A stretch of 64,000 bases of DNA, from assembly GCF_004328665.1 (NCBI RefSeq), contig NZ_CP019771.1:434001-498000 (forward strand). Reading direction: 5' to 3'. Both the position numbers and the translations under genes were made by a program. Under the pieces are notes generated by a model. The model did no database searches and was not told where the DNA came from. It saw nothing but the letters and a program-made list of their open reading frames with translations. This document shows positions 23,593 to 32,943 of the stretch, piece by piece (the first letter of the stretch is position 1; each line of letters opens with the position of its first letter). The stretch is from Pseudoalteromonas sp. DL-6. GTDB taxonomy: Bacteria > Pseudomonadota > Gammaproteobacteria > Enterobacterales > Alteromonadaceae.

Positions 23593-25641
23593 ATGCTAAA
23601 AACTAGCTTAGCGATAGCAATTGGGCTTTCAAGCTCACTTGCATTTGCGCAATCAGCAATCACTGTTGAAGACATTCCAAAAGTAAAATCGGTAATACAA
23701 ACAAGCGTTAGCCCCGATGGCGACACTGTTGCATTTACTCGTTCGTTACCTCGCACGCTTTACGTTGACGAAAATGGCAGTAATTACAGTGAGCTTTACG
23801 TTGTTGATGATGAAGGTGTTGAACGTCCTTTTATTACCGGCTCGGTTAATATTAAAAGCCTACAATGGTCAAACGACAGCAAAACAATTTACTTTTTAGC
23901 GAAATTAAAAGACGACAAATATACTTCGCTTTACCAAATACCTGTTGATGGCGGCCAAGCACAAGCGGTTATGTCATTAAAAGGCACATCTATTTCAAGC
24001 TATCAGTTAAGCCCTGATAACAAGCAAGTTGCCATTTTAGCAATGCCAGCTGCTGATAAGTCAGAAAAAGAACTAAAAAAGCTTGGCTTTAAAGCAGAAG
24101 TGTACGAGCAAGGCCTTAAAAACAAGCAGCTTTTTATTGTAGATTTAGCTAAAGCCGACAAGCCACTTACTCCAACTGCACTCAATGTTGATAACTACGT
24201 AAGTGACGTTAATTGGGCTGCTGATGGTGAAAAGCTACTGGTTAAGACTCAACCTACAGCTTTAATTGACGACAGATACACAAAATCAATGTGGCATTTA
24301 TTTGATATTGCTAGCAATAAAGTTACCTTGTCATTTAAAACTGAAGGTAAATTAGGCGATGCTGAGCTGTCGCATGATGGTAAATACATTGCTATTTTAG
24401 GTGCAGAAGATAAGCACGACCCTGCTACAGGTCGTTTATTTATTGCCGATACTAAAACTGCAGAAATCACAGAATGGTTACCTAACTTTATGGGCCACGT
24501 TGTCGACTTTGAATGGTCGCACAAACGTAACACCCTTAACTTTATTGCCAATGTAGGCACTGAAAGTTTTGTTGCGAGCATTAAAACTGGCTCTAACAAA
24601 TACAAGAAGCTCGTAAAAGAAGGCAAATTTATTGCCTCACAGCTAAGTGTTTCTGATTCAGATAAAACACTCGCACTTCGTGGTAACACAGCAAAACACC
24701 CTAACGAAGTCTTTATCGTGCGCAGTAACAAAGCAACACGTTTAACTGATTCAAACAGCTGGTTAAACGACAAACGCTTTGCTAAACAAGAAACAATTAC
24801 CCTTAAAGCGCGTGACGGTGTAGAACTTGATGGTGTACTAGTTTACCCACTCGATTATGAAAAAGGCACACGCTACCCACTAATTATGTCGGTACACGGT
24901 GGCCCTGAAAGCCATGATAAAAACGGCTGGGTAACTAACTACTCGCGCCCTGGTCAAATGGGTGCTGCCCGTGGTTACGCGGTATTTTACCCTAACTACC
25001 GTGGTTCAACAGGTAAAGGCGTAGATTACTCTAAACTAGGTCAAAACGATTACGCAGGTAAAGAGTTTGACGACTTAGTTGATTTTAAAAATCACCTTGT
25101 TGATATGGGATTAGTTGATACTAAACGTGTTGGTATTACCGGTGGCTCATACGGCGGTTATGCATCAGCGTGGGGCGCAACAAAGCTAACCGAGCACTTT
25201 GCTGCCAGCGTTATGTTTGTGGGTGTAACTAATCAGCTATCTAAATTTGGTACTACTGATATTTCAAACGAAATGAACCTAGTTCATGCGCGTTCATACC
25301 CATGGGACAAATGGCAATGGTACTTAGAGCGCAGCCCTATTTACTGGGCAGGTCAATCTGAAACGCCACTGCTTATTATGCATGGTAAAGACGATCCTCG
25401 CGTTCACCCTGCACAATCTATGGAGCTTTACCGTTACATGAAAGTGCAAGGTAAAGATGTTCGCCTTGTTTACTACCCTGGCGAAGGCCATGGTAACCGT
25501 AAAGTAGCAGCACAATACGATTACAGCTTGCGTTTAATGCGCTGGATGGACAACTACCTAATGGAAGGCAAAAAAGACATGCCTGCATTTGAAATTGACC
25601 ATGCCGCTAAATTAAAAGCAGTGAAAGACGCTAACAAATAA
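23593..25641 (+). CDS. S9-family prolyl-oligopeptidase/acylaminoacyl-peptidase-type hydrolase, exported
   Basis: A 682-residue protein with a signal peptide (LAIAIGLSSSLAFA-QSA). Residues ~25-390 are beta-propeller-like with WDG/TolB-like repeats (SPDGDTVAFTR, SPDNKQVAILA, SHDGKYIAIL). The C-terminal hydrolase domain has GGSYGGYA (Ser519), HGKDDPRV (Asp601) and GEGHGNRK (His633), aligning with the DPP4/acylaminoacyl-peptidase triad. It releases dipeptides or acyl-amino acids, most likely in the periplasm. AAGGAAATAACA precedes the ATG. It is followed by a strong terminator at 25661 and appears monocistronic. It is distinct in sequence from the other S9 enzyme at 18144. Confidence 0.88.
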   Translation: MLKTSLAIAIGLSSSLAFAQSAITVEDIPKVKSVIQTSVSPDGDTVAFTRSLPRTLYVDENGSNYSELYVVDDEGVERPFITGSVNIKSLQWSNDSKTIYFLAKLKDDKYTSLYQIPVDGGQAQAVMSLKGTSISSYQLSPDNKQVAILAMPAADKSEKELKKLGFKAEVYEQGLKNKQLFIVDLAKADKPLTPTALNVDNYVSDVNWAADGEKLLVKTQPTALIDDRYTKSMWHLFDIASNKVTLSFKTEGKLGDAELSHDGKYIAILGAEDKHDPATGRLFIADTKTAEITEWLPNFMGHVVDFEWSHKRNTLNFIANVGTESFVASIKTGSNKYKKLVKEGKFIASQLSVSDSDKTLALRGNTAKHPNEVFIVRSNKATRLTDSNSWLNDKRFAKQETITLKARDGVELDGVLVYPLDYEKGTRYPLIMSVHGGPESHDKNGWVTNYSRPGQMGAARGYAVFYPNYRGSTGKGVDYSKLGQNDYAGKEFDDLVDFKNHLVDMGLVDTKRVGITGGSYGGYASAWGATKLTEHFAASVMFVGVTNQLSKFGTTDISNEMNLVHARSYPWDKWQWYLERSPIYWAGQSETPLLIMHGKDDPRVHPAQSMELYRYMKVQGKDVRLVYYPGEGHGNRKVAAQYDYSLRLMRWMDNYLMEGKKDMPAFEIDHAAKLKAVKDANK

Positions 25642-25660
25642 GTATAAGCTTAATAGCAAA

Positions 25661-25687
25661 GGCCAACATAAATATGTTGGCCTTTTT
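25661..25687 (+). terminator. Rho-independent terminator after the S9 peptidase
   Basis: GGCCAACATA pairs perfectly with TATGTTGGCC and is followed by TTTTTG. Confidence 0.85.
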
Positions 25688-25777
25688 GTTTGTAATGCCA
25701 GGCATGCTTAGTGGCAAAGCGCTGCTTATGTTACACTCTGACTAATTATTCTGATAACTGCTAATCACACCATTGCC

Positions 25778-27445
25778 ATGTCAAACCCTGCTAGCTGCTT
25801 TACCACTTTTAATGAAAATATAGATAACCTTGCACTGCCTGAGCAGTTTACGTTTCCCTTTTATTATAAACCTCATCCGCTGGCCGTTGCCGCTGCAAAA
25901 CAATTACAACAACAATTAAAAAAGCTAGATAAGGCTATTTTAGATACAGATGATATTGATGCCGGTAAAATGTTTGGCGTATTGGTTGTTCAAGATAAGT
26001 CGCAACAGCTAGGCTTTATTAGCGCCTATTCGGGGCAAATAGTGGGGATAGATGAGCAACTGCATTTTGCGCCAAATGTGGCACTTAAACATATAGACGA
26101 TGCAGAATTTAGTCAGCAGAGCCAAGTGATTAACGATATTAATGCGCAAATTACAGCCTTGCAAAACAGTGATAATTATCAACAAATTGAGCAACAGTTA
26201 GTGACTGCTCGCCAACACTATGAGCAACAACTTATCGCCAAGCAGCAAGCGATGCAAGTAACTCGAAAACAGCGAAAACAGCAACGGCAAGCCGCCGGCG
26301 AACAACTCAATAATGATGAGTTTGAAAAACTGAAGAACCAATTAGCTGGGCAGAGCATTGTTGAGAAAAAACAACTACAAGCATTAAAGCAACAGTGGCA
26401 AACACGCATTACAGCGCTTGAACAAGCACAACTCACAATAGATGATGAAATTAACGGATTAAAAAAACGCCGTAAAGTACTCTCTAAAAACTTACAAAAA
26501 AAGCTATTCGCTCAATACCAGTTTTTAAATGCAAACGGCGAAGTGACCGATTTAAACGCCATTTTTGCTAAGCTGCCCGAGCACACACCACCTTCTGGCG
26601 CGGGAGATTGTGCCGCACCAAAATTATTACAATATGCCTATAAACATAATTTAAAGCCGCTGGCTATGGCCGAATTTTGGTGGGGCGCACCGCCAAAATC
26701 AGCGATTAGGCATCATTTACATTATTACCCATCGTGTTATAGCAAATGCCAGCCTATTTTAGGGCATATGCTGGAGGGGTTAAATGTTGAAGATAACCCG
26801 CTATTGGTCAACCCCGCGCAGGGAAAGGACCTAACGATTGTTTATCAAGACGATGATTTGTTAGTAGTAAACAAACCTGCTGAATTTTTATCTGTGCCAG
26901 GCATTAATATTGACGATTCGGTATATATGCGAATTAAAACTCAGTTCCCACACGCTTCGGGGCCACTTATTGTGCACCGATTAGACATGTCGACTTCTGG
27001 GCTGTTAATGATTGCGCTAAATAAACGGGTGCATAAAGCACTGCAAAAACAGTTTATAGGGCGTAGTGTGGAAAAACGTTATGTTGCTTTAGTGGCGGGC
27101 AATATTGCTGCTGAGAGTGGCACTATAGAGTTACCTTTAGTGCTTGATTTTGATGATAAGCCACGGCAAATGGTGTGTTATAAAACGGGTAAGCCGTCAT
27201 TAACAACATGGCAGGTACTGGAACGTAAAAATAATACCACCCGCTTACAACTCTACCCAAAAACAGGACGTACTCATCAGTTGCGTGTTCACTGTGCCCA
27301 CCACTTAGGGTTAAATACACCCATTGTGGGCGACACTCACTACGGTAAAAAGGCAGAACGACTGCATTTGCATGCCGAGTATTTAGCTTTTACCCATCCT
27401 ATTAGTCATGAACGATTAGAATTTGAAGTAGCCGCTGATTTTTAA
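25778..27445 (+). CDS. RluA-family pseudouridine synthase with long coiled-coil N-terminal region
   Basis: The protein has 555 residues, more than twice the minimal RluA size. The catalytic domain occupies the C-terminal ~240 residues: IVYQDDDLLVVNKPAEFLSVPG, the catalytic loop IVHRLDMSTSGLL with Asp403, then VEKRYVALV and GRTHQLRVHCAHHLG. The N-terminal half contains a Gln/Lys-rich coiled coil at roughly residues 118-242, followed by a link segment ending in YYPSCYSKCQPILGHM. It converts uridine to pseudouridine in rRNA or tRNA; the target site is not predictable. It lacks a clear Shine-Dalgarno. I have seen this elongated architecture in marine gammaproteobacteria and vibrios, but the role of the extension is unknown to me. 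Confidence 0.85.
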   Translation: MSNPASCFTTFNENIDNLALPEQFTFPFYYKPHPLAVAAAKQLQQQLKKLDKAILDTDDIDAGKMFGVLVVQDKSQQLGFISAYSGQIVGIDEQLHFAPNVALKHIDDAEFSQQSQVINDINAQITALQNSDNYQQIEQQLVTARQHYEQQLIAKQQAMQVTRKQRKQQRQAAGEQLNNDEFEKLKNQLAGQSIVEKKQLQALKQQWQTRITALEQAQLTIDDEINGLKKRRKVLSKNLQKKLFAQYQFLNANGEVTDLNAIFAKLPEHTPPSGAGDCAAPKLLQYAYKHNLKPLAMAEFWWGAPPKSAIRHHLHYYPSCYSKCQPILGHMLEGLNVEDNPLLVNPAQGKDLTIVYQDDDLLVVNKPAEFLSVPGINIDDSVYMRIKTQFPHASGPLIVHRLDMSTSGLLMIALNKRVHKALQKQFIGRSVEKRYVALVAGNIAAESGTIELPLVLDFDDKPRQMVCYKTGKPSLTTWQVLERKNNTTRLQLYPKTGRTHQLRVHCAHHLGLNTPIVGDTHYGKKAERLHLHAEYLAFTHPISHERLEFEVAADF

Positions 27446-27791
27446 ATCAGCGCTGCTTTTAGTCGAATCGGATTCTAAAACAGTGCCATTTTTTCATATT
27501 GCAAAGTAGGTAACTTTTACCGTTGCAATATAGAAAAATTTACCTGCATTATGCAAAACCATAATTCAAAAAATAAAAATAACATTTAAATTCAACAATT
27601 TAAAAATTGGCATTCGCTTTGCTTTTGTTATTGTACGTATTTGTTAAAGCAACTTAAAGCGCCAATAAGTGCTTTTAGTCACACACAGTAAATGGCTTGC
27701 TAAGCGCTTACTGTGTGCAACAGAACTTCCTACACTCCCTGTGTACTTTATTGGTTATAGGCTAACGCTTATAACCATTTTTTTTGCTTTA
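27446..27791. other. Intergenic region between RluA-family and DoxX-like genes
   Basis: This 346-bp gap has no supportable protein gene. It starts with a weak hairpin overlapping the pseudouridine-synthase stop (CGCTGATTT / AAATCAGCG, then CTGCTTTT). The middle is AT-rich. The last ~110 bp form a structured segment ending in a T run, given separately as a possible small RNA. Confidence 0.5.
27682..27785 (+). ncRNA. Candidate small RNA or structured 3' UTR
   Basis: Two hairpins lie on the plus strand. CACACAGTAA (27682-27691) pairs perfectly with TTACTGTGTG (27708-27717). GGTTATA (27753-27759) pairs with TATAACC (27770-27776) and is followed by A and a run of T, like an intrinsic terminator. 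No convincing promoter was pinned down, so it could be the tail of the upstream gene's transcript. On the minus strand the second hairpin has no T run, so it is not the DoxX terminator. Confidence 0.35.
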
Positions 27792-28205
27792 TTATTTAAC
27801 GGTAAATTTTACGTCTTGATCACGTAATAAATAAAGCGCAAAACACGCAGCCCACATCGGCCATGCTGCAAAAAACAGTAAATTATTAAAGCCATCAATG
27901 TACTGGTTGTAAGAAGACAGCGTTGATAGTCCATGCATTATAAAAATAGCACCGTAAGTAATACGTTTTTTAAAACCGACTAAAAACGCTATCACTAGCG
28001 ATAATTGCAATGTACCTAAAATATAAGCAATCGTATCGGTAGAGCCACTGATCCCGTAAAAATGCTCAAAAATACGAGCGCTATGCCCCGGATTTACAAA
28101 TTTATCCAGTGTCCACATTACCATAACTATGAAAACCCCTAAGCGCAGCGATAAAAGCGACCATTGCAAACGAGTTTGTACATCAGTATTGATTGAATCT
28201 GTCAT
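27792..28205 (-). CDS. DoxX-like integral membrane protein
   Basis: A 137-residue protein with four hydrophobic segments. LRLGVFIVMVMWTLDKFVNPGHSARIFEHFYG resembles DoxX/TQO-small-subunit family N-termini, and GTLQLSLVIAFLVGFKKRITYGAIFIMHG follows the same plan. Function within this family is mostly unknown; some members work with oxidoreductases or in sulfur/redox stress. It is divergent from the large TBDR operon at 28420, with ~215 bp between the two starts, so shared control is possible. Confidence 0.65.
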   Translation of the reverse strand: MTDSINTDVQTRLQWSLLSLRLGVFIVMVMWTLDKFVNPGHSARIFEHFYGISGSTDTIAYILGTLQLSLVIAFLVGFKKRITYGAIFIMHGLSTLSSYNQYIDGFNNLLFFAAWPMWAACFALYLLRDQDVKFTVK

Positions 28206-28419
28206 AAAATTTCCTTAAAAAAGATATAAATAAACTAATTGGCAAGTAAGACCGTATAATCGTTTTTTTATTTTCAAATAAATTAAACTCTTTACAATAA
28301 AAGCACTATTATTTAACCGCTAAGATAAAAAAATAAAAACATTAGCAATTGATTGAAAGATATTTGTACCTGTCTTGGTCTTTTGTGTACATCAACATAA
28401 AACAATAGAGAAACACGAT

Positions 28420-30771
28420 TTGAAATACACGTATTTAGCTTTAACCCTCGCCCCACTATTAAATGTAGCTTTAGCAGCTCAGGCTACAGTAACAAAAAGC
28501 CCAGACCCCATTGAGCGAATTGAGGTGGCAGGGCAAGCGCTTAAATCTAAAAACCTCTCTATTAAAAACACCACAGTAAATGGCCCTTTTGGCGACAACC
28601 TGGCCTTGCAAGACATAGCCCGCTCAGTGACCCCTATTTCTAAAGACTTAATTGAGCAACTTAACATAACAACATTGCACGATGTGCTCGCTGTAAGTCC
28701 TAATACATACGCGGCCAGTGGTTTTGGTGCACCAAGCTTACCGACTATCCGCGGCCAGTTAGGTGAGTTATTTCAAGATGGTACTCGACGTCAAGCAGGT
28801 AATAATGGTTTTGGTGTGCCGTTGTCGTTTAATGCGATAGAACAGATAGACGTAGTTAAAGGTGCACCACCTGTATTGTTTGGTTCAAGCCAACGTAACG
28901 GTGGCTTTGTAAACTTACACTCTAAAACAGCCTCAACTGATCAGCGTAAAGGCAATGTGAAAGTGTCTGCAGGAAGTTGGGATAAGTATAGCGCCCAAGT
29001 AGATTACAACGCACCGATTGTTGAGGATAAAATTGGCTTACGTGTTAGCTATGAGCATATTGATCAGGGCAGTTATTATGACTACTCAGCCACACAAAGT
29101 GATAGCTTGTTTGCGGCATTAAAAATTTTACCGGATGACAAAAGCAGTTGGGACATTAACTTTGAACTGTACCAAACAGAATTTACCGATAACGCTGGTA
29201 TAAACCGCCCTACCCAAGCGCTTATCGATCATAATCTTTATATTACTGGTCAAGGGTTACAAGCGAATGGCAGCACAGTTCCTAGCGCAGGGTCTATTAT
29301 ATCGCCTACAGGACAAGTCAAAATAGATACCAGCCGTGTGCTTACCGACCCTGATAATCTCAATCAAGCGACCACTTATTTAGTTCATAGTATTTATAAG
29401 CGCGCACTGTCTGATGTGATGTCGATTAAAAACATTAGTTACTTTCAGCATTTGCAGCGCGAAGAAATAGCACAAAATAGTTTTGTTGAAATAATTGATG
29501 GCGCCGATACCGCACAAAACCGCACTGAACTTACGTATCAATGGAGCAATGAGCAGCAAACCTTATTCGCCGTTGATGTTCGCTACAATAAAGTATTGGG
29601 TTACAGCCAATTTACTACTGAAGCCGACACACCTATTGATTTAACCGGCCCACTTTCAAACCGCCGCATTCCATTAACTGATGCCCAAAAGGCACGTTTG
29701 GTAGAGCTGCGTCCTGATGTATATGTATCGCCTGGTGGCCAGTACGATATTAACAATGATGGCAGTGGTGATTTTAATTTATCAGACACTACAGACTCAC
29801 GCTCATGGCAAACCGGCATTGCCATTCAACAAGACTCACAGTGGACTGACAGCATACGTACTAGTGCTGGTTATCGTGTTGATTATTATGATGTAGAAGC
29901 ACACGACCCCATTGCGCCTCAAGGGCAAATAGCGGCTAGTGATAGCATTAACGATACACTGCAATCAGCGCAGTTGAGCGTTAATTACTCAGTAAATGAC
30001 GATTTAACCACTTATGCGGCAGCAAGCTATAACGAAGCCACCTCTAACAGCATGGCTGGCGGTAATACGTTAGGTGGTGATAATACAATTAGTGCACAAA
30101 ATTTTGCTACGGAAAATACTTTAGTCGAGTTTGGGGTGAAATATGCGCCAACACAAAGCGACTGGTATGCAGATGCTGCTGTATTTAGCCAACGCCGCAG
30201 CTTACGTAATCGCGATGGTAGCAATACCGGCATTCGTACAACTGGTTTCGAAAGCCAAGTATTTTATGATGCTTACCCTTACTGGGTAAGCGCAGGCTAC
30301 AGTTACATTGATGCCCGTTATGACAACTCTGCGACAGGCCAAGATTCAGCGCAAATAGCCGATGCGTTTGATAATTCGCGCCCCGACATTATTGCGGGTA
30401 ACAGCATAGGTGCACCAAGTTACACTGCTTTTGCGCCCTCAAACCGTCAAGTTCAAGGGATCCCAGAGCAATCATTAAGTTTAAACGCTAACTATACAAT
30501 TACCTCTCAGTGGCAAGCTGGATTTTCTGCCCTGTATACTAAAAGCTACCCTTTAGATTTTTTGGCTACCGTATACATTCGCGATCAGCATACCTTAAAT
30601 GTTAATACCAGCTATGCGTTTACCTCAGCGACTAAATTAAGACTCGATGTAAATAATATTACCGATCAGCAAAACTGGCGTCCTGTATTTGAAGGTGGCT
30701 ATTTTGGCGCGACACTTGCGTTCCCAGAATTACCAATTAACGCTAAGCTCACACTTACCCATAACTTTTAA
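28420..30771 (+). CDS. TonB-dependent outer-membrane receptor, first gene of the ynj-like operon
   Basis: I place the start at the TTG at 28420, giving 783 residues. It begins with a clean signal peptide (KYTYLALTLAPLLNVALA-AQA) and has AGAG upstream; an earlier in-frame TTG at 28375 would add a polar N-terminus before the signal peptide. Plug features are IERIEVAGQ (TonB box-like), PTIRGQLGELFQDGTRRQ and IDVVKGAPPVLFGSSQRNGGFVNL. The barrel ends in AKLTLTHNF. The plug style resembles siderophore/metal-type receptors more than SusC-like ones. It is followed 17 bp later by the TVP38-reductase gene and then an ABC importer, so it probably brings in the ligand handled by that operon. Ligand unknown. 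Confidence 0.85.
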   Translation: MKYTYLALTLAPLLNVALAAQATVTKSPDPIERIEVAGQALKSKNLSIKNTTVNGPFGDNLALQDIARSVTPISKDLIEQLNITTLHDVLAVSPNTYAASGFGAPSLPTIRGQLGELFQDGTRRQAGNNGFGVPLSFNAIEQIDVVKGAPPVLFGSSQRNGGFVNLHSKTASTDQRKGNVKVSAGSWDKYSAQVDYNAPIVEDKIGLRVSYEHIDQGSYYDYSATQSDSLFAALKILPDDKSSWDINFELYQTEFTDNAGINRPTQALIDHNLYITGQGLQANGSTVPSAGSIISPTGQVKIDTSRVLTDPDNLNQATTYLVHSIYKRALSDVMSIKNISYFQHLQREEIAQNSFVEIIDGADTAQNRTELTYQWSNEQQTLFAVDVRYNKVLGYSQFTTEADTPIDLTGPLSNRRIPLTDAQKARLVELRPDVYVSPGGQYDINNDGSGDFNLSDTTDSRSWQTGIAIQQDSQWTDSIRTSAGYRVDYYDVEAHDPIAPQGQIAASDSINDTLQSAQLSVNYSVNDDLTTYAAASYNEATSNSMAGGNTLGGDNTISAQNFATENTLVEFGVKYAPTQSDWYADAAVFSQRRSLRNRDGSNTGIRTTGFESQVFYDAYPYWVSAGYSYIDARYDNSATGQDSAQIADAFDNSRPDIIAGNSIGAPSYTAFAPSNRQVQGIPEQSLSLNANYTITSQWQAGFSALYTKSYPLDFLATVYIRDQHTLNVNTSYAFTSATKLRLDVNNITDQQNWRPVFEGGYFGATLAFPELPINAKLTLTHNF

Positions 30772-30788
30772 ACCGTTTGAGAGATAAC

Positions 30789-32942
30789 ATGTTAAAAAAA
30801 CTAAGTTTGTTATTACTGGCGGCGATAGGTGTCGGCTTATTCTTTTTTTATGACCTAAACCAGCTCCTTACCCTTGACGGGTTAAAAGGGTCAATGGCGC
30901 AATTTGATCAGTACAAAGCTCAATCACCGTTTTTGGTGATCGGGGGGTTCTTTTTACTTTATATATTAGTGACCGCGCTTTCACTGCCTGGTGCAGCTAT
31001 TTTAACGCTAGCCGCTGGTGCATTATTTGGTTTGGCTCAAGGGTTATTAGTTGCCTCGTTTGCCTCAAGCATTGGTGCTACGTTGGCATTTTTAGTGTCA
31101 CGTTATTTATTGCGCGATACCATAAAAAAACGCTTTCCTGAACGTTTAGCCGCTATAGATACTGGGGTTGAAAAGGAAGGCGCATTTTACTTATTTACGC
31201 TGCGCTTAGTGCCTGTTTTTCCGTTCTTCTTAATTAATTTATTAATGGGTTTAACCGCTATTAAGTCATGGACTTTTTACTGGGTAAGCCAAATCGGGAT
31301 GCTGGCGGGTACCTTTGTATTTGTGAACGCTGGTACCCAATTAGCACAAATAGATAGCTTATCGGGTATTTTATCGCTGGATTTAATTTTGTCGTTTGCG
31401 TTATTAGGGGTATTCCCGTTAATTGCAAAAAGCCTAATAAATGCAATAAAAAAGCGCCGTGTTTATAAAAACTACACTAAACCTAAAACATTCGACCGCA
31501 ACATGATTGTTATTGGTGCGGGCGCAGGCGGCTTAGTCACCAGCTATATTGCTGCTGCCGTAAAAGCTAAAGTTACCTTAATTGAAGCCGGAGAAATGGG
31601 CGGCGACTGCTTAAATACTGGCTGTGTACCTAGCAAAGCCATTATTAAAAGTGCAAAAGTAGCCCAGCAAATGCGCCAAGCTGAAAAATATGGGCTACAA
31701 AACACGACACCGCAGTTTTCGTTTAAAAAAGTAATGGCACGAGTGCAGCAAGTGGTTGCCGATATTGCCCCACACGACAGTGTTGAGCGCTACACAAACT
31801 TAGGCGTAGAAGTAATAAAAGGCTACGCCAAACTTATCGACCCGTGGACGGTGGAAATTAAATTAAATGATGGCGGCACGCAAACACTTACCGCGCGCAC
31901 GCTTGTTATTGCCACTGGCGCACGCCCATTTGTACCGCCACTACCTGGGATTGAAGAAACCGGCTATGTAACCAGTGATACGTTATGGAGCAAATTTGCT
32001 AAGCTTGACGATGCACCTAAAAAGCTTGTTGTACTTGGCGGTGGGCCAATTGGTAGCGAATTGGCACAAAGCTTTGCGCGTTTAGGTTCAAACGTTACGC
32101 AAATTGAAATGGCTGAACGCATTATGATCAAAGAAGACTTAGAGGTGTCTAAATTTGCTCACGAAGCGTTAACACAAAGCGGCGTAAACATTTTAACCTC
32201 ACACCAAGCACTGCGCTGTGAAGCACGCAACGGTAAAAAATTCATTGTGGTAAAACACAACGACAATGAAATCGATATTGAATACGACGAACTACTTTGC
32301 GCCGTAGGGCGAAGCGCACGGTTGGAAGGTTATGGCCTTGAAACGCTCGGCATAGAAACGAGCCGCACCATAGTAACTAACGACTACTTAGAAACACTCT
32401 ACCCTAATATTTTTGCCGCAGGCGATATTGTAGGTCCGTATCAGTTTACTCATGTAGCCGCTCATCAGGGTTGGTACGCTGCAGTAAATGGCTTATTTGG
32501 TCAGTTTAAAAAGTTTAAAGTAGATTACCGTGTTATTCCTTGGACCACATTTATTGACCCAGAAGTAGCACGGGTGGGCATAAATGAACAAGAAGCGATT
32601 GAAAAAGGCATAGACTATGAAATCACCCGCTTTGAATTTGAAGAGCTAGACCGCGCCATCACCGAAAGCGCTAACAATGGTTTTATTAAAGTGATCACCC
32701 CTAAAGGTAAAGACAAAATACTCGGTGTTACTGTGGTTTCTGAGCACGCTGGCGATTTAATTGCTGAATTTGTACTAGCAATGAAACACGGTTTAGGGCT
32801 TAACAAAATATTAGGCACCATTCATAGCTACCCAACATGGGCCGAAGGCAATAAATACGCAGCAGGTGAGTGGAAACGCGCTCACGCACCTGAAAAAGTA
32901 CTAAACATGCTGGAAAAATACCACGCCTGGCGCAGAGGCTAA
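30789..32942 (+). CDS. TVP38/VTT membrane domain fused to a mercuric-reductase-like FAD disulfide oxidoreductase
   Basis: A 717-residue fusion; the ATG at 30789 has GAGAG upstream. Residues 1-~220 form a TVP38/TMEM64 (VTT/DedA-like) membrane domain with about five to six helices, including AGALFGLAQGLLVASFASS and LRLVPVFPFFLINLLMG. From ~235 on it is a class I pyridine-nucleotide disulfide oxidoreductase. FAD loop VIGAGAGGLVTSY, redox Cys pair GGDCLNTGCVPSK (C274, C279), NAD loop VVLGGGPIGSELA and the C-terminal dimer interface are all present. There is no extra C-terminal Cys pair, so mercuric reduction itself is unlikely. Expected role: membrane-tethered NAD(P)H-driven reduction of an unknown disulfide or other substrate. 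It lies between the TBDR and DUF547 genes; the latter starts 1 bp after its stop. Confidence 0.88.
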   Translation: MLKKLSLLLLAAIGVGLFFFYDLNQLLTLDGLKGSMAQFDQYKAQSPFLVIGGFFLLYILVTALSLPGAAILTLAAGALFGLAQGLLVASFASSIGATLAFLVSRYLLRDTIKKRFPERLAAIDTGVEKEGAFYLFTLRLVPVFPFFLINLLMGLTAIKSWTFYWVSQIGMLAGTFVFVNAGTQLAQIDSLSGILSLDLILSFALLGVFPLIAKSLINAIKKRRVYKNYTKPKTFDRNMIVIGAGAGGLVTSYIAAAVKAKVTLIEAGEMGGDCLNTGCVPSKAIIKSAKVAQQMRQAEKYGLQNTTPQFSFKKVMARVQQVVADIAPHDSVERYTNLGVEVIKGYAKLIDPWTVEIKLNDGGTQTLTARTLVIATGARPFVPPLPGIEETGYVTSDTLWSKFAKLDDAPKKLVVLGGGPIGSELAQSFARLGSNVTQIEMAERIMIKEDLEVSKFAHEALTQSGVNILTSHQALRCEARNGKKFIVVKHNDNEIDIEYDELLCAVGRSARLEGYGLETLGIETSRTIVTNDYLETLYPNIFAAGDIVGPYQFTHVAAHQGWYAAVNGLFGQFKKFKVDYRVIPWTTFIDPEVARVGINEQEAIEKGIDYEITRFEFEELDRAITESANNGFIKVITPKGKDKILGVTVVSEHAGDLIAEFVLAMKHGLGLNKILGTIHSYPTWAEGNKYAAGEWKRAHAPEKVLNMLEKYHAWRRG

Positions 32943-32943
32943 T

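Noticed and set aside
24249..24773. 174-codon minus-strand frame inside the S9 peptidase gene
   Set aside because: Antisense shadow of a gene with a complete catalytic triad; no ribosome site or domain.
28206..28419. Fur box before the TBDR of the ynj-like operon
   Set aside because: AT-rich region inspected; no inverted GATAAT-type array convincing enough to call.
30789..32942. Calling the TVP38 fusion a mercuric reductase (merA)
   Set aside because: It lacks the extra C-terminal Cys pair needed to handle Hg(II), and no merR/merT genes are nearby.
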